From assembly GCF_001424565.1 (NCBI RefSeq), contig NZ_LMOL01000009.1, positions 20,269 to 84,268 on the forward strand: a stretch of DNA of 64,000 nucleotides, in the 5' to 3' direction. The notes under the pieces are model-generated. The model was not told the DNA's origin. It saw only the letters and a list, made by a program, of their open reading frames with translations, and ran no database searches. Positions 24,664 to 33,200 of this stretch are shown in pieces (positions within the stretch are counted from its first letter, which is position 1; each line of letters begins with the position of its first letter). Position numbers and translations under genes: made by a program. The stretch is from Arthrobacter sp. Leaf141. Lineage in GTDB: Bacteria; Actinomycetota; Actinomycetes; Actinomycetales; Micrococcaceae.

Positions 24664-24993
24664 TTATTCGGCGCCCGGGCTGCGGTAGGCAATTTCGCCG
24701 GCAGTCCGGAGGGCGTCCAGGGTTTCCTCGACCGTGAGCAGCACAGTTGTCTCAAACGAGGCCAGGGCCCCGCCGCCGCTGATGGCGAGCGCCACCGCGG
24801 CCATGGATACGTTGTCCGGCGCCTCCCACAGGTTGTAGCCGTCGTGGGCGCCGAATCCGTACCAGAATCCGTGCAGCTTTCCCCCCACCGATTCGATGTA
24901 CTGCTGCGCCGCCTTGCGCCTGTCCTCCGGGTGGCTGATCAGCCTGGCCCAGGTTTCCGGCGTGTAGCTGAATTTTGAGAGATAGAGCGGCAT
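24664..24993 (-). CDS. GYD-domain protein
   Basis: A 109-residue protein starting MPLYLSKFSYTPETW at an ATG with AGG eight bases upstream; the longer open frame upstream is not supported. It has the pattern of GYD-domain proteins: small alpha/beta ferredoxin-like folds with VGGKLHGFWYGFGAHDGYNLWEAPD in the middle (GAHDGYN gives the family its name). Function is unknown in the family. It stands alone between the MarR gene and the DUF6226 gene, all on the minus strand, with no tight spacing. Confidence 0.8.
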   Translation of the reverse strand: MPLYLSKFSYTPETWARLISHPEDRRKAAQQYIESVGGKLHGFWYGFGAHDGYNLWEAPDNVSMAAVALAISGGGALASFETTVLLTVEETLDALRTAGEIAYRSPGAE

Positions 24994-25136
24994 TGACCTG
25001 TCCTGTCCGTCGCGGCCAAACTGCGGATAACCCCAGAATGGCACTGCGGGGCACCGGCAGCAATGCCCGCGTGGCAAGCCCGGTGGGCGGAGGCAACGGA
25101 ATGTCCCGCCGCCGTCGTCCGCTGCTGCTGCCGCTG

Positions 25137-26288
25137 CTAGGTAACCATCCGCCCCGCCTTCCGTAACGGCCAAGCGCCCCAGCCGACGGCGACATCCCGC
25201 AGCCTGGCCGCAGCTTCACCCAGGCGTCCGCCGTCAATGGGTCCAGGCTCACCGCATCCGCTTTCCGAGCCTGAACCATCGGCCGCGGCAAGCACGTACT
25301 CAAGCTGGTGTCGCCTGCCTACGGGGTAGCGTTCGGCGTACCCGCCCGCGGCCACGCCGAGAACGAGCATTTCCAGGCGGTCTGCCGTTGATTCCGACGT
25401 TTCGTCGCACGCGTCGCATCCGCAGGCCGGAAACGGGAAATCGTGCAGCACCCCGGCGTGGACGATGACGCCGGGAAAGCCCGTAAAGACGAAGGTGAGG
25501 GGCGCGGCCCCGGCGTGGTGCGGGGTAAGCCTGACGGCCCGCCGGACATCCGGGTGGGGCAGCAGGAGGTCCCCGGCCAGGGCCGGATCCTCCCGGACAT
25601 CGATGGCGTAGGTTACTTCCAGGTGGCTGATCAAAGCATCGGCAATGGCGTGGAGGCCGGCGAACCGGCCCGGATTGCTGACCACTTCATAGGCTTCCTG
25701 CGGCGGACCGCCGCCATCCCAACGCCCGCCGTACCGTCTGGCATCCGCACCGGAAAAGTAACGAACGTCCGGCAGGCTGGGACGGATGTAGACGGGGTGC
25801 CCCGAAGCCGGTACCGGCAGGGGCCCCGCGGGCCCGCCAAGGTCCTCCTGGGCCCATCCCCGCAGCTTGGCCGCAAACGCCTGTACCATTTCGTCGCCTG
25901 CGCCGCAGAGCCCCTCAACCACAGCCCGGACCACGAACCGCGCCTCATGGTTCCCCACCTCGGCGCCACCTGGACCGACGGTCCACGATGCATCCGGCCG
26001 CAGGCCTGCAATGGTGTTACCTGTAAAAACCGCGGCGGCAGCCAGCCTGTCCGAATTGGCCCTGATGGTTGGCCCGTGCGCCTGGAGGAAGCCGGCGAGC
26101 GCAGCGGGATCAGCGGCCAGCTCCGCCGGGACGGCGCCCGCAGCTTCGCAGTACCGGGCGAACACGGCATAGCCGCCCACATGCCTGACCTGACCAGATT
26201 GCCCGTCCGTGAGCGGTCCGTATCTGGCCTGACCCAAGGACACGCCCGCGGGCAAGACACCTGGCGGTCCTACGAAAAGGTCTTCCAC
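25137..26288 (-). CDS. Two-domain uncharacterised protein with C-terminal DUF6226
   Basis: I favour the GTG at 26288 (AAGGTG five bases upstream), giving 383 residues; an ATG at 26318 is possible. The C-terminal part from about residue 165 resembles DUF6226: YEVVSNPGRFAGLHAIADAL, VTYAIDV, then VFTGFPGVIVHAGVLHDFPF followed by a four-residue cysteine pair in CGCDACDE. The N-terminal 130 residues contain ARYCEAAGAVPAEL and GNHEARFVVRAVVEGL and form a separate domain I do not recognise. A short Pro/Gly-rich segment joins them. No signal or membrane segments. The neighbours give no functional clue. Confidence 0.6.
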   Translation of the reverse strand: MEDLFVGPPGVLPAGVSLGQARYGPLTDGQSGQVRHVGGYAVFARYCEAAGAVPAELAADPAALAGFLQAHGPTIRANSDRLAAAAVFTGNTIAGLRPDASWTVGPGGAEVGNHEARFVVRAVVEGLCGAGDEMVQAFAAKLRGWAQEDLGGPAGPLPVPASGHPVYIRPSLPDVRYFSGADARRYGGRWDGGGPPQEAYEVVSNPGRFAGLHAIADALISHLEVTYAIDVREDPALAGDLLLPHPDVRRAVRLTPHHAGAAPLTFVFTGFPGVIVHAGVLHDFPFPACGCDACDETSESTADRLEMLVLGVAAGGYAERYPVGRRHQLEYVLAAADGSGSESGCGEPGPIDGGRLGEAAARLRDVAVGWGAWPLRKAGRMVT

Positions 26289-26355
26289 TCCATCACCTTG
26301 GATCCTGTGGTGCGGCATGCCTGGTTGGCCGCCGTCAGGCGTACCATTTTTGTTG

Positions 26356-26700
26356 CTACAACCGGTCGGTGCGGTCCTCACCCCTGTGCCCGGAACCGCG
26401 CAGGTTGTCCTGGACCTTGCCGAACAGGTCCTTGATGGTGGACTCGGCGTTGGTGATCACGTCCACCTGCAGGTACACCTCATGGTTGGACGGAAGGTCG
26501 TACTCGTCCTTCAGGTGCGTCCCGCCGGCGACCCCGTCCAGGGACAGGTAGACCATGGCTTCGGTGCGCGCGATCCCCGCGATCCGGCCGAACACCACAG
26601 TGAATTCATTGGGCTGGAAACTGACCGTCTGGCCGATGTGGCTGCGGTCCAGCTCGCCTGCCGGGACGGCCCGCTCTGACTGCGCTCCGGTGTATTCCAT
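26356..26700 (-). CDS. Small conserved hypothetical protein
   Basis: A 114-residue protein starting MEYTGAQSERAVPAG at an ATG with a strong ribosome site AAGGAGC seven bases upstream. The middle section reads as an all-beta fold (TVSFQPNEFTVVFGRIAGIA, TEAMVYLSLDG, EVYLQVDVI) with a charged, hydrophilic tail. No signal peptide, membrane helix or known motif. It diverges from the flavin oxidoreductase gene, and the 163-bp gap should hold both promoters. Confidence 0.65.
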   Translation of the reverse strand: MEYTGAQSERAVPAGELDRSHIGQTVSFQPNEFTVVFGRIAGIARTEAMVYLSLDGVAGGTHLKDEYDLPSNHEVYLQVDVITNAESTIKDLFGKVQDNLRGSGHRGEDRTDRL

Positions 26701-26863
26701 GAACAGCTCCTTACGTCGCAGAAGATTGTCTCCGCAGTCTAACGCCCGGCTGTTCCGGCCGATACTGCCGTTGCCGGGCCCCTTTCCGGAACGGTTTCTT
26801 GGGCCCGGGCGCCGGGCCTGAAAGACTGGCCGGGCCAGCATTTCCCGGACCCAGGAGACCGCC

Positions 26864-27937
26864 ATGAACCACCCGCGCACCGGCCAGGCCGGGACCGCCC
26901 GCCTTACGGACCTGCTGGAAATCGAGGCCCCCGTGGTCCTGGGCCCCTTCGGCGGCGTCTCGTCGGTGGCGCTGACGGCAGCAGTGAGCGACGGCGGCGG
27001 GCTGGGTTCGTTCGGGCTGTACGGGTTCGACGCGGCGGCCATCGAAAGGACGGCAGCCGCCCTGCGGGCGGCCACGGCCCGGCCCTTTGCCCTGAACCTC
27101 TGGATCCCCACGGGAACCGAGACGACGGACCTGCCGGTGGCGGATTTCCAGCGCTACGTTGGGATCCTCAAGCCCTACTTTGACGAACTGGACCTGCCGC
27201 TGCCGGATATGCCGGACCGGTACCTGCCGGACTATGGCGAGCAGGTGGCGGCAACCCTGGCGGCCCGTCCCGCCGTCGTGAGCTTTGTCTTCGGCGTCCC
27301 TGCGCCTGAGGTGGTGGAGGCGGCGCACCGGCTGGGCATCAAGGTCCTGGGGACCGCAACCACCGTGGCCGAAGCCGTGGCGCTGGAGGCCGGCGGCGTG
27401 GATGCCGTGGTGGCCAGCGGAATGGAGTCCGGCGGCCACCGGGTGTCCTTTTTGGCGCCGGCCGGCGAATCCCTGGTGGGCACGTTTGCGCTGGTGCCTC
27501 AGGTGGCGGACGCCATCCACATTCCGGTGATCGCTGCCGGCGGCATCGCGGACCGCCGCGGGGTGGCCGCCGCCTTCGCGCTGGGCGCCGACGGCGTGCA
27601 GGTGGGCACCGCGTTCCTGGCCACCGGGGAATCGGCTGCCGTGCCCGCCTACCGGTCATTGCTGCGCAGTCCTGCCGCCGGGACCACCGTCCTGACCCGG
27701 GCCATGAGCGGCCGGCTGGCGCGGGGCCTCCCCAACCGGGTCACGGCCGAACTCGAGGATGCGGCCCTCGTGGCCCCCTTCCCCATCCAGAACTGGCTGA
27801 CCGGGAAATTCCGGCCCCAGGCTGCTGCTGCGGGCAACACGGACCTGATGTCCTTGTGGGCCGGACAGGCCGCCCCGCTGCTGCGCCACGGCACCGCCGC
27901 TGAGGTCCTCGCCGAACTGTTTGCCGGCGCACCCTGA
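26864..27937 (+). CDS. FMN-dependent nitronate monooxygenase family protein
   Basis: A 357-residue TIM-barrel flavoprotein of the nitronate monooxygenase/2-nitropropane dioxygenase group. Recognisable pieces are VVLGPFGGVSSVALTAAVSD near residue 25, GVDAVVASGMESGGHRVSF with the catalytic His, and the phosphate-binding IPVIAAGGIADRRGVAAAFALGADGVQVGTAFL. GGAG stands before the ATG. Real substrates in this family may be propionate-3-nitronate, alkyl nitronates or quinones, and cannot be told from sequence. It is monocistronic as far as visible. Confidence 0.82.
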   Translation: MNHPRTGQAGTARLTDLLEIEAPVVLGPFGGVSSVALTAAVSDGGGLGSFGLYGFDAAAIERTAAALRAATARPFALNLWIPTGTETTDLPVADFQRYVGILKPYFDELDLPLPDMPDRYLPDYGEQVAATLAARPAVVSFVFGVPAPEVVEAAHRLGIKVLGTATTVAEAVALEAGGVDAVVASGMESGGHRVSFLAPAGESLVGTFALVPQVADAIHIPVIAAGGIADRRGVAAAFALGADGVQVGTAFLATGESAAVPAYRSLLRSPAAGTTVLTRAMSGRLARGLPNRVTAELEDAALVAPFPIQNWLTGKFRPQAAAAGNTDLMSLWAGQAAPLLRHGTAAEVLAELFAGAP

Positions 27938-28027
27938 TCCAGCACGGCCGCCGCCCATCCGGGGCCAACCATGCCTCGAATCACCGGTAGAATCTAGACC
28001 GCCATGCGGGACCGGAAAGGAGGAGCT

Positions 28028-28660
28028 GTGCCAGCACACCCACACACTCCTTTCCACGTGCTCCGATCCTCGGCAGTGGCAACCGGCATCCTCGCGCTCG
28101 CAGCAGGGGCCCACCTTGCCGGTGGCGGCGAGCTTCCCGCGCCGGGCATCATGCTGGCGGTTCTGGCCCTGACCGTACTGGCCAGCACCACCGCCACACG
28201 CCTGCGCCTGGGCTTTCCCGCCATGGCCGCGCTGCTGGGCGGCGGGCAGGTGGTGCTCCACGGACTGTTCAACGCCTTCAGCGGCACCGTCACCGCGGCG
28301 GCAAACGTTGCGCCCGCTGGGCACCACCACGATCCTGCCGAGGAACTCCAGGCCTATGCCGGCCTGGCCCCGCTGGCCGGGCACCTGCACCAGCCCGGCG
28401 CCAGCGGTCCCCTGATGCTTGCCGCCCATGCGTTGGCCACCGTAGGCTGCGCGCTCCTGCTGGCCAGGGGCGAGGCTGCCTTGTGGGCCCTCGCCGGCTG
28501 GCTCCGGCCGTTGGCCGGCCTGCCCCGGGCCGCCGCCCTCCACACCGTTCCGTCGGTGCCGGCGGAAAGCCGGCCTGCCTGGCCTGCCCGGCAGCCGTGG
28601 CGGAACCTCCGGTGGGACAGCCGGCGCGGCCCGCCTTCCGCCGTCGTGAATCCCGCCTGA
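28028..28660 (+). CDS. Polytopic membrane protein with His-rich loop, next to ycnI
   Basis: The GTG at 28028 with AAAGGAGGAG just upstream is preferred over an ATG at 28004, giving 210 residues. About four hydrophobic segments are seen: after HVLRSSAVATGILALAAGA, LAVLALTVLAS, a short segment at AALLGGGQVVLHGLF, and LMLAAHALATVGCALLLA. A loop between the third and fourth has GHHHDP and GHLHQ. The C-terminal 50 residues are basic and cytoplasmic. TAGAAT at 27988-27993 may be the -10. It precedes the copper-linked ycnI gene by 84 bp, so a role in copper handling is possible; the family is not one I can name. Confidence 0.65.
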   Translation: MPAHPHTPFHVLRSSAVATGILALAAGAHLAGGGELPAPGIMLAVLALTVLASTTATRLRLGFPAMAALLGGGQVVLHGLFNAFSGTVTAAANVAPAGHHHDPAEELQAYAGLAPLAGHLHQPGASGPLMLAAHALATVGCALLLARGEAALWALAGWLRPLAGLPRAAALHTVPSVPAESRPAWPARQPWRNLRWDSRRGPPSAVVNPA

Positions 28661-28706
28661 CCGGCGAACCGGACAATCCTTTCCGGCGCCGGGTCCCATA
28701 CACCCT

Positions 28707-28727
28707 GCACCCCCTTGTTTGGGGTGC
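28707..28727 (+). promoter_or_regulatory. Hairpin in the ycnI leader
   Basis: GCACCCC/GGGGTGC arms form a seven-pair stem with a seven-base T-rich loop, ending 17 bp before the ycnI start and just before its ribosome site. It could modulate transcription or translation of ycnI relative to the gene before it. Confidence 0.3.
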
Positions 28728-28744
28728 GCCAGAAAGGCAATCCC

Positions 28745-29479
28745 ATGACCAGCACCCTCCTTCGCCGCACCCTCACCACCGCAGCTGCCACGGGCGGCGC
28801 AGCCGCGCTCCTGCTCTCCGGAGCCGTCGGCGCCTCCGCCCACGTGGGCGTCACCCCGGACAAAACGTCAGCCAACTCGTACGCGCTCCTGACCTTCGCC
28901 GTGCCGCATGGCTGCGAGGAGTCGAACACCACCAAGGTTGCCATCACGCTGCCGCAGGAACTCAACGACGCGCAACCCACCGTCAACCCCAACTGGACCG
29001 TCGAAAAGGTCACCGAGCAGCTGGCCGAACCCCGGAAGCTGGCTGACGGCACCGCCATCACCAAGCGGACCAGCCAGATCGTGTACACCGCCAAGACCCC
29101 GCTGGAGCACGAACTCCGGGACACCCTGGTCCTGTCCGTGAAACTGCCGGACCTTGCCGGCACCACGCTGAACTTCCCCACCCTGCAGACCTGTGAAACC
29201 GGGCAGACTGACTGGTCCGAAATCGCCAAGGAAGGCCAGGACCCGCATTCCCTCGATGCCCCGGCGCCGTCGATCACCATCACTGACGTGGCCGCCGAGG
29301 GCCACGGGGACGGTCACGCCGAAACAGCGGCCACCGAGCAGGTGGCGGCAGTAACGGACAGCGGCGCCGACGCACGGAGCTGGGCCGGCCTGGTGGCGGG
29401 CGTCGGCGGCCTGGCCCTCGGCGCGGCGGCACTGGTACGCAGCGGCGCCCGGCGCAAGGCCGCAGCTGACGCGAAATAG
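28745..29479 (+). CDS. ycnI: YcnI-family copper-binding membrane-anchored protein (DUF1775)
   Basis: An exported protein of 244 residues starting MTSTLLRR; upstream in-frame starts lack a signal. The signal peptide ends GASA-HVGV, so the mature protein begins with His, which in characterised YcnI forms a mono-histidine copper site together with an acidic residue and Trp. The DUF1775 domain spans about 34-175 (AHVGVTPDKTSANSYALLTF, FAVPHGCEESNTT, LNFPTLQTCETGQTDW). A His/Asp-rich stretch and a C-terminal helix with basic tail anchor it to the membrane. Copper acquisition or homeostasis is inferred from the family. A strong terminator follows. Confidence 0.88.
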   Translation: MTSTLLRRTLTTAAATGGAAALLLSGAVGASAHVGVTPDKTSANSYALLTFAVPHGCEESNTTKVAITLPQELNDAQPTVNPNWTVEKVTEQLAEPRKLADGTAITKRTSQIVYTAKTPLEHELRDTLVLSVKLPDLAGTTLNFPTLQTCETGQTDWSEIAKEGQDPHSLDAPAPSITITDVAAEGHGDGHAETAATEQVAAVTDSGADARSWAGLVAGVGGLALGAAALVRSGARRKAAADAK

Positions 29480-29488
29480 CCTGCACGC

Positions 29489-29521
29489 CTGATGCCCGGA
29501 TCATCACGATCCGGGCATCAG
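29489..29521. terminator. Strong hairpin terminator after ycnI
   Basis: CTGATGCCCGGATC pairs perfectly with GATCCGGGCATCAG around a five-base loop (14-bp stem), starting nine bases past the ycnI stop. TT follows, though no long T-run. It separates ycnI from the DUF4232 gene. Confidence 0.75.
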
Positions 29522-29580
29522 TTGCCTTCCGGGCTGGTGGCTTTGTTGACGCGGGCAACCTCTGGCGTAAAGGTGGTGCG

Positions 29581-30231
29581 ATGAGGTCTCAGCGAATTTC
29601 CCAGGCGTTTACCATTACGACGGCGGCCGCTGCGGCTGCCCTGCTGCTCACCGCGTGCGGTGGAGGCGATCCGCAGGCGGAACCCACGACGTCGGCGTCC
29701 AACTCCGGTTCAGCAACGTCGGCACCGGCCAGCGCATCGGCGTCGCCCACGCCCAGTGCGCCGGCCACCACGGCGCCCGCCACGTCGGCACCGGCCACCA
29801 CACCGGCTGCCACCGCCCTCTGCAAGGCGTCGGGGCTCGTTGCGGAAACCGACCCTTCCGGTGGCGGTGCTGCCGGCAGCGTTTACATGAAGCTGAACCT
29901 CACCAACACCGGCACCGAGCCTTGCCTGCTCAAGGGTTACGCCGGCGTGTCGCTGACCGCCGATGCTGCCGGCGACCCCATCGGCGCCGCTGCCGCCCGG
30001 GACGTCACAACACCCGAAACGGAGGTCCTGCTTGCCCCAGGGGAGACCGGGACGGCGGTGCTGCGCTACGTCCAGGCCGGCAATTTCCCCGACTGCGCCC
30101 AGGTGCGGGCCGGCGGCTACCGCGTGTACCCGCCGGAGGACACCGCATCGCTTTTCCTGCCGGACCCCACCAACGCCTGCAGCAACGCCGGTATCAACCT
30201 GCTGAGCATCGGCGCTTTCCAACCATCGTAG
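29581..30231 (+). CDS. DUF4232 lipoprotein
   Basis: A 216-residue secreted lipoprotein: signal sequence MRSQRISQAFTITTAAAAAALLLTAC in outline with lipobox LLTAC (Cys about 26), then a long Ser/Thr/Ala/Pro linker (27-80) and a DUF4232 domain of about 130 residues. The domain has four cysteines (ATALCKAS, EPCLLKGY, FPDCAQV, TNACSNAG) in the usual spacing, probably forming two disulfides. AAAGGTGG supports the ATG. The role is unknown in the family, which is common in actinobacterial cell envelopes. Confidence 0.8.
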   Translation: MRSQRISQAFTITTAAAAAALLLTACGGGDPQAEPTTSASNSGSATSAPASASASPTPSAPATTAPATSAPATTPAATALCKASGLVAETDPSGGGAAGSVYMKLNLTNTGTEPCLLKGYAGVSLTADAAGDPIGAAAARDVTTPETEVLLAPGETGTAVLRYVQAGNFPDCAQVRAGGYRVYPPEDTASLFLPDPTNACSNAGINLLSIGAFQPS

Positions 30232-30276
30232 GCCGCGGTCAGCTGTCCTGTCGGTGGGGTGCGGCATGATGGAGGC

Positions 30277-33200
30277 ATGACGCAGGAACAGCCCGTCGCG
30301 GGCGCCAAGGATTCCGGTGCAGCGGCACCCATGGGCCAGTTCAGCCGGCCCACCCGCGACTGGTTCCTGGGTGCCTTCAGCGGCCCCACCCCTGCCCAGG
30401 CCGGGGCCTGGAACGCCATTTCCTCCGGCTCGCATGCCTTGGTGGTGGCCCCCACCGGCTCCGGAAAGACGCTGGCGGCCTTCCTCTGGGCCCTGGACCG
30501 GCTCCTGACCTCCACCCCCGGGCCCGATGCCGCGGATCCCGTCGCAGGCCAGGACACGCTCCCGGGTGTTGGGGCCGGATCCACGGGCAAGGTCACCGGC
30601 CAGGCCGCGGGCAAGGGCAGGCGCCCGCGCGCGCCCAAGCGGAAAACCCGGGTCCTCTACATCTCACCCCTGAAGGCCCTGGGGGTGGACGTGGAACGGA
30701 ACCTCCGCGCCCCGCTGATCGGCATCACCCAGACCGCCAAGCGCCTTGACCTGCCGGCGCCCTTGATCACCGTGGGTGTCCGGTCCGGGGACACCACCAC
30801 CGCGGACCGCAGGTCTTTGCTGACCACTCCGCCCGATATCCTCATCACCACCCCGGAATCCCTGTTCCTGATGCTGACCTCGAAGGCCCGCGAGACCCTG
30901 GCGGAGGTGGACACCATCATCATCGATGAGGTCCATGCCGTGGCCGGGACCAAGCGCGGCGCCCACCTCGCCGTCTCGCTCGAACGGCTGGACGCCCTGC
31001 TGCCCAAGCCCGCCCAGCGGATCGGGCTCTCAGCCACCGTGGAGCCCAAGGAGCTGGTGGCCCAGTTTCTGGCCGGTTCGGCGCCGGTGGAGATCGTTGC
31101 CCCGCCGGCGTCCAAGACCTGGGACCTCACCGTTTCAGTGCCTGTGGAGGACATGTCGGACCTGCAGGGCGCGGCCGGCGCGTTCGACTCCGGCCCGGCC
31201 TCAGGGCTCCAGCCCCAGGCTTCCATCTGGCCGCATGTTGAGGAAAAGATCGTGGACCTGGTGCTGGCCAACCAGTCCACCATCGTCTTCGCCAATTCCC
31301 GGCGGCTTTCGGAGCGGCTCACGGCCCGGTTGAACGAAATCTACGCGGAGCGCCAGCTGGTTGCGGTGGGCGGCGGCTGGGACGGAACCCCGGCCGCGGA
31401 GGGGGACGGCGCACCTGGATCTGACCGCCGTCCGGGCGGGCCGGCGTCGGGCCTTCCCGCCTCAACCCCCGCCCAGATGATGGCGCAGGCCGGCAGTTCC
31501 GCCGGCGCGGACCCGGTGCTGGCGCGGGCGCACCACGGATCCGTGTCCAAGGACCAGCGCGCCCTGATCGAGGACGACCTCAAATCGGGACGGCTGCGGT
31601 GCGTGGTGGCCACGTCCTCGCTGGAACTGGGCATCGACATGGGCGCCGTGGATTTGGTGGTCCAGGTGGAATCGCCGCCGTCGGTGGCCAGCGGGCTGCA
31701 GCGCGTGGGCCGCGCCGGGCACCAGGTGGGCGAAGTCTCCCAGGGTGTCCTGTTCCCGAAACACCGTGCGGACCTGGTGCACACCGCCATCACCGTGGAA
31801 CGGATGCTGGACGGCAAAATCGAGCGCCTGTACGTGCCGGCCAACCCGCTGGACATCCTGGCCCAGCAGACCGTCGCCGCCGCGGCCCTGGGCAGCATCG
31901 ATGTGGAGGAGTGGTTTGCCACGGTCCGGCGCTCCGCCCCGTTCGCGTCGCTCCCCCGCTCGGCGTTCGAAGCCACTCTGGACCTGCTGGCCGGCCGGTA
32001 CCCGTCGGACGAGTTCGCAGAGCTGCGCCCCCGGATCATCTGGGACCGCAACGCGGGGACCATCGAAGGCCGCCCCGGAGCGCAGCGCCTCGCCGTCACC
32101 TCCGGCGGCACCATCCCGGACCGCGGCCTGTTCGGCGTGTACATCATCGGCACCGAAACGGAAGGCTCTGCGTCCCCGGCTGCGGACGGAAAGCCCTCCC
32201 CCGCGCCCAAGGGCGGCCGGCGGGTGGGCGAACTGGACGAGGAAATGGTCTACGAATCCCGGGTGGGCGATGTGTTCGCGCTCGGCGCCACCAGCTGGAA
32301 GATCGAGGACATCACCCACGACCGCGTCCTGGTCTCGCCCGCGTTTGGCCAGCCCGGAAAGCTGCCGTTCTGGAAGGGCGACTCGCTGGGACGGCCCGTG
32401 GACCTGGGCCGGGCCCTGGGGGCGTTCGTCCGCGAACTGGCAGCGTCCGATTCCGGTCCCGCCCTGGAACGGTGCAAAGCCAGCGGTTTGGACGACTTCG
32501 CCGCCAACAACCTGATCCAGTACATCCGGGAACAAAAACAGGCCACCGAAGTGGTCCCCAGCGACACCACGCTGGTGGTGGAACGGTTCCACGACGAGCT
32601 GGGCGACTGGCGGGTGATCCTGCACAGCCCGTTCGGGATGCCGGTGCACGCCCCTTGGGCCCTGGCCGTGGGGCAACGGCTGCACCAGCGGTATGGGCTG
32701 GACGGCTCGGCGATGGCCGCTGACGACGGCATTGTGCTCCGGGTTCCCATGATGGAAGACGAACCACCGGGGGCGGAGCTGTTCCTGTTCGATCCGGAGG
32801 AACTGGAACAGATTGTCACCGCCGAAGTGGGCGGCAGCGCCCTGTTCGCCTCGCGGTTCCGTGAATGCGCGGCCCGCGCCCTGCTGCTCCCCCGCCAGAC
32901 CCCCGGGAAACGCCAGCCGCTGTGGCAGCAGCGGCAGCGGTCAGCGCAGCTGCTGGACGTTGCCCGGAAGTACCCTACATTCCCCATCGTGCTGGAGACG
33001 GTGCGTGAATGCCTGCAGGATGTCTACGACCTTCCCGCGTTGAAAGACATTGCAGCGTCCGTGGAACGCCGCGAGCTGCGGGTGGTGGAAACCACCACCA
33101 GCCAGCCCTCACCGTTCGCCAAGTCCCTCCTGTTCGGCTATGTGGCCCAGTTCCTGTACGAGGGCGACTCACCGCTGGCCGAGCGCCGGGCCGCGGCGCT

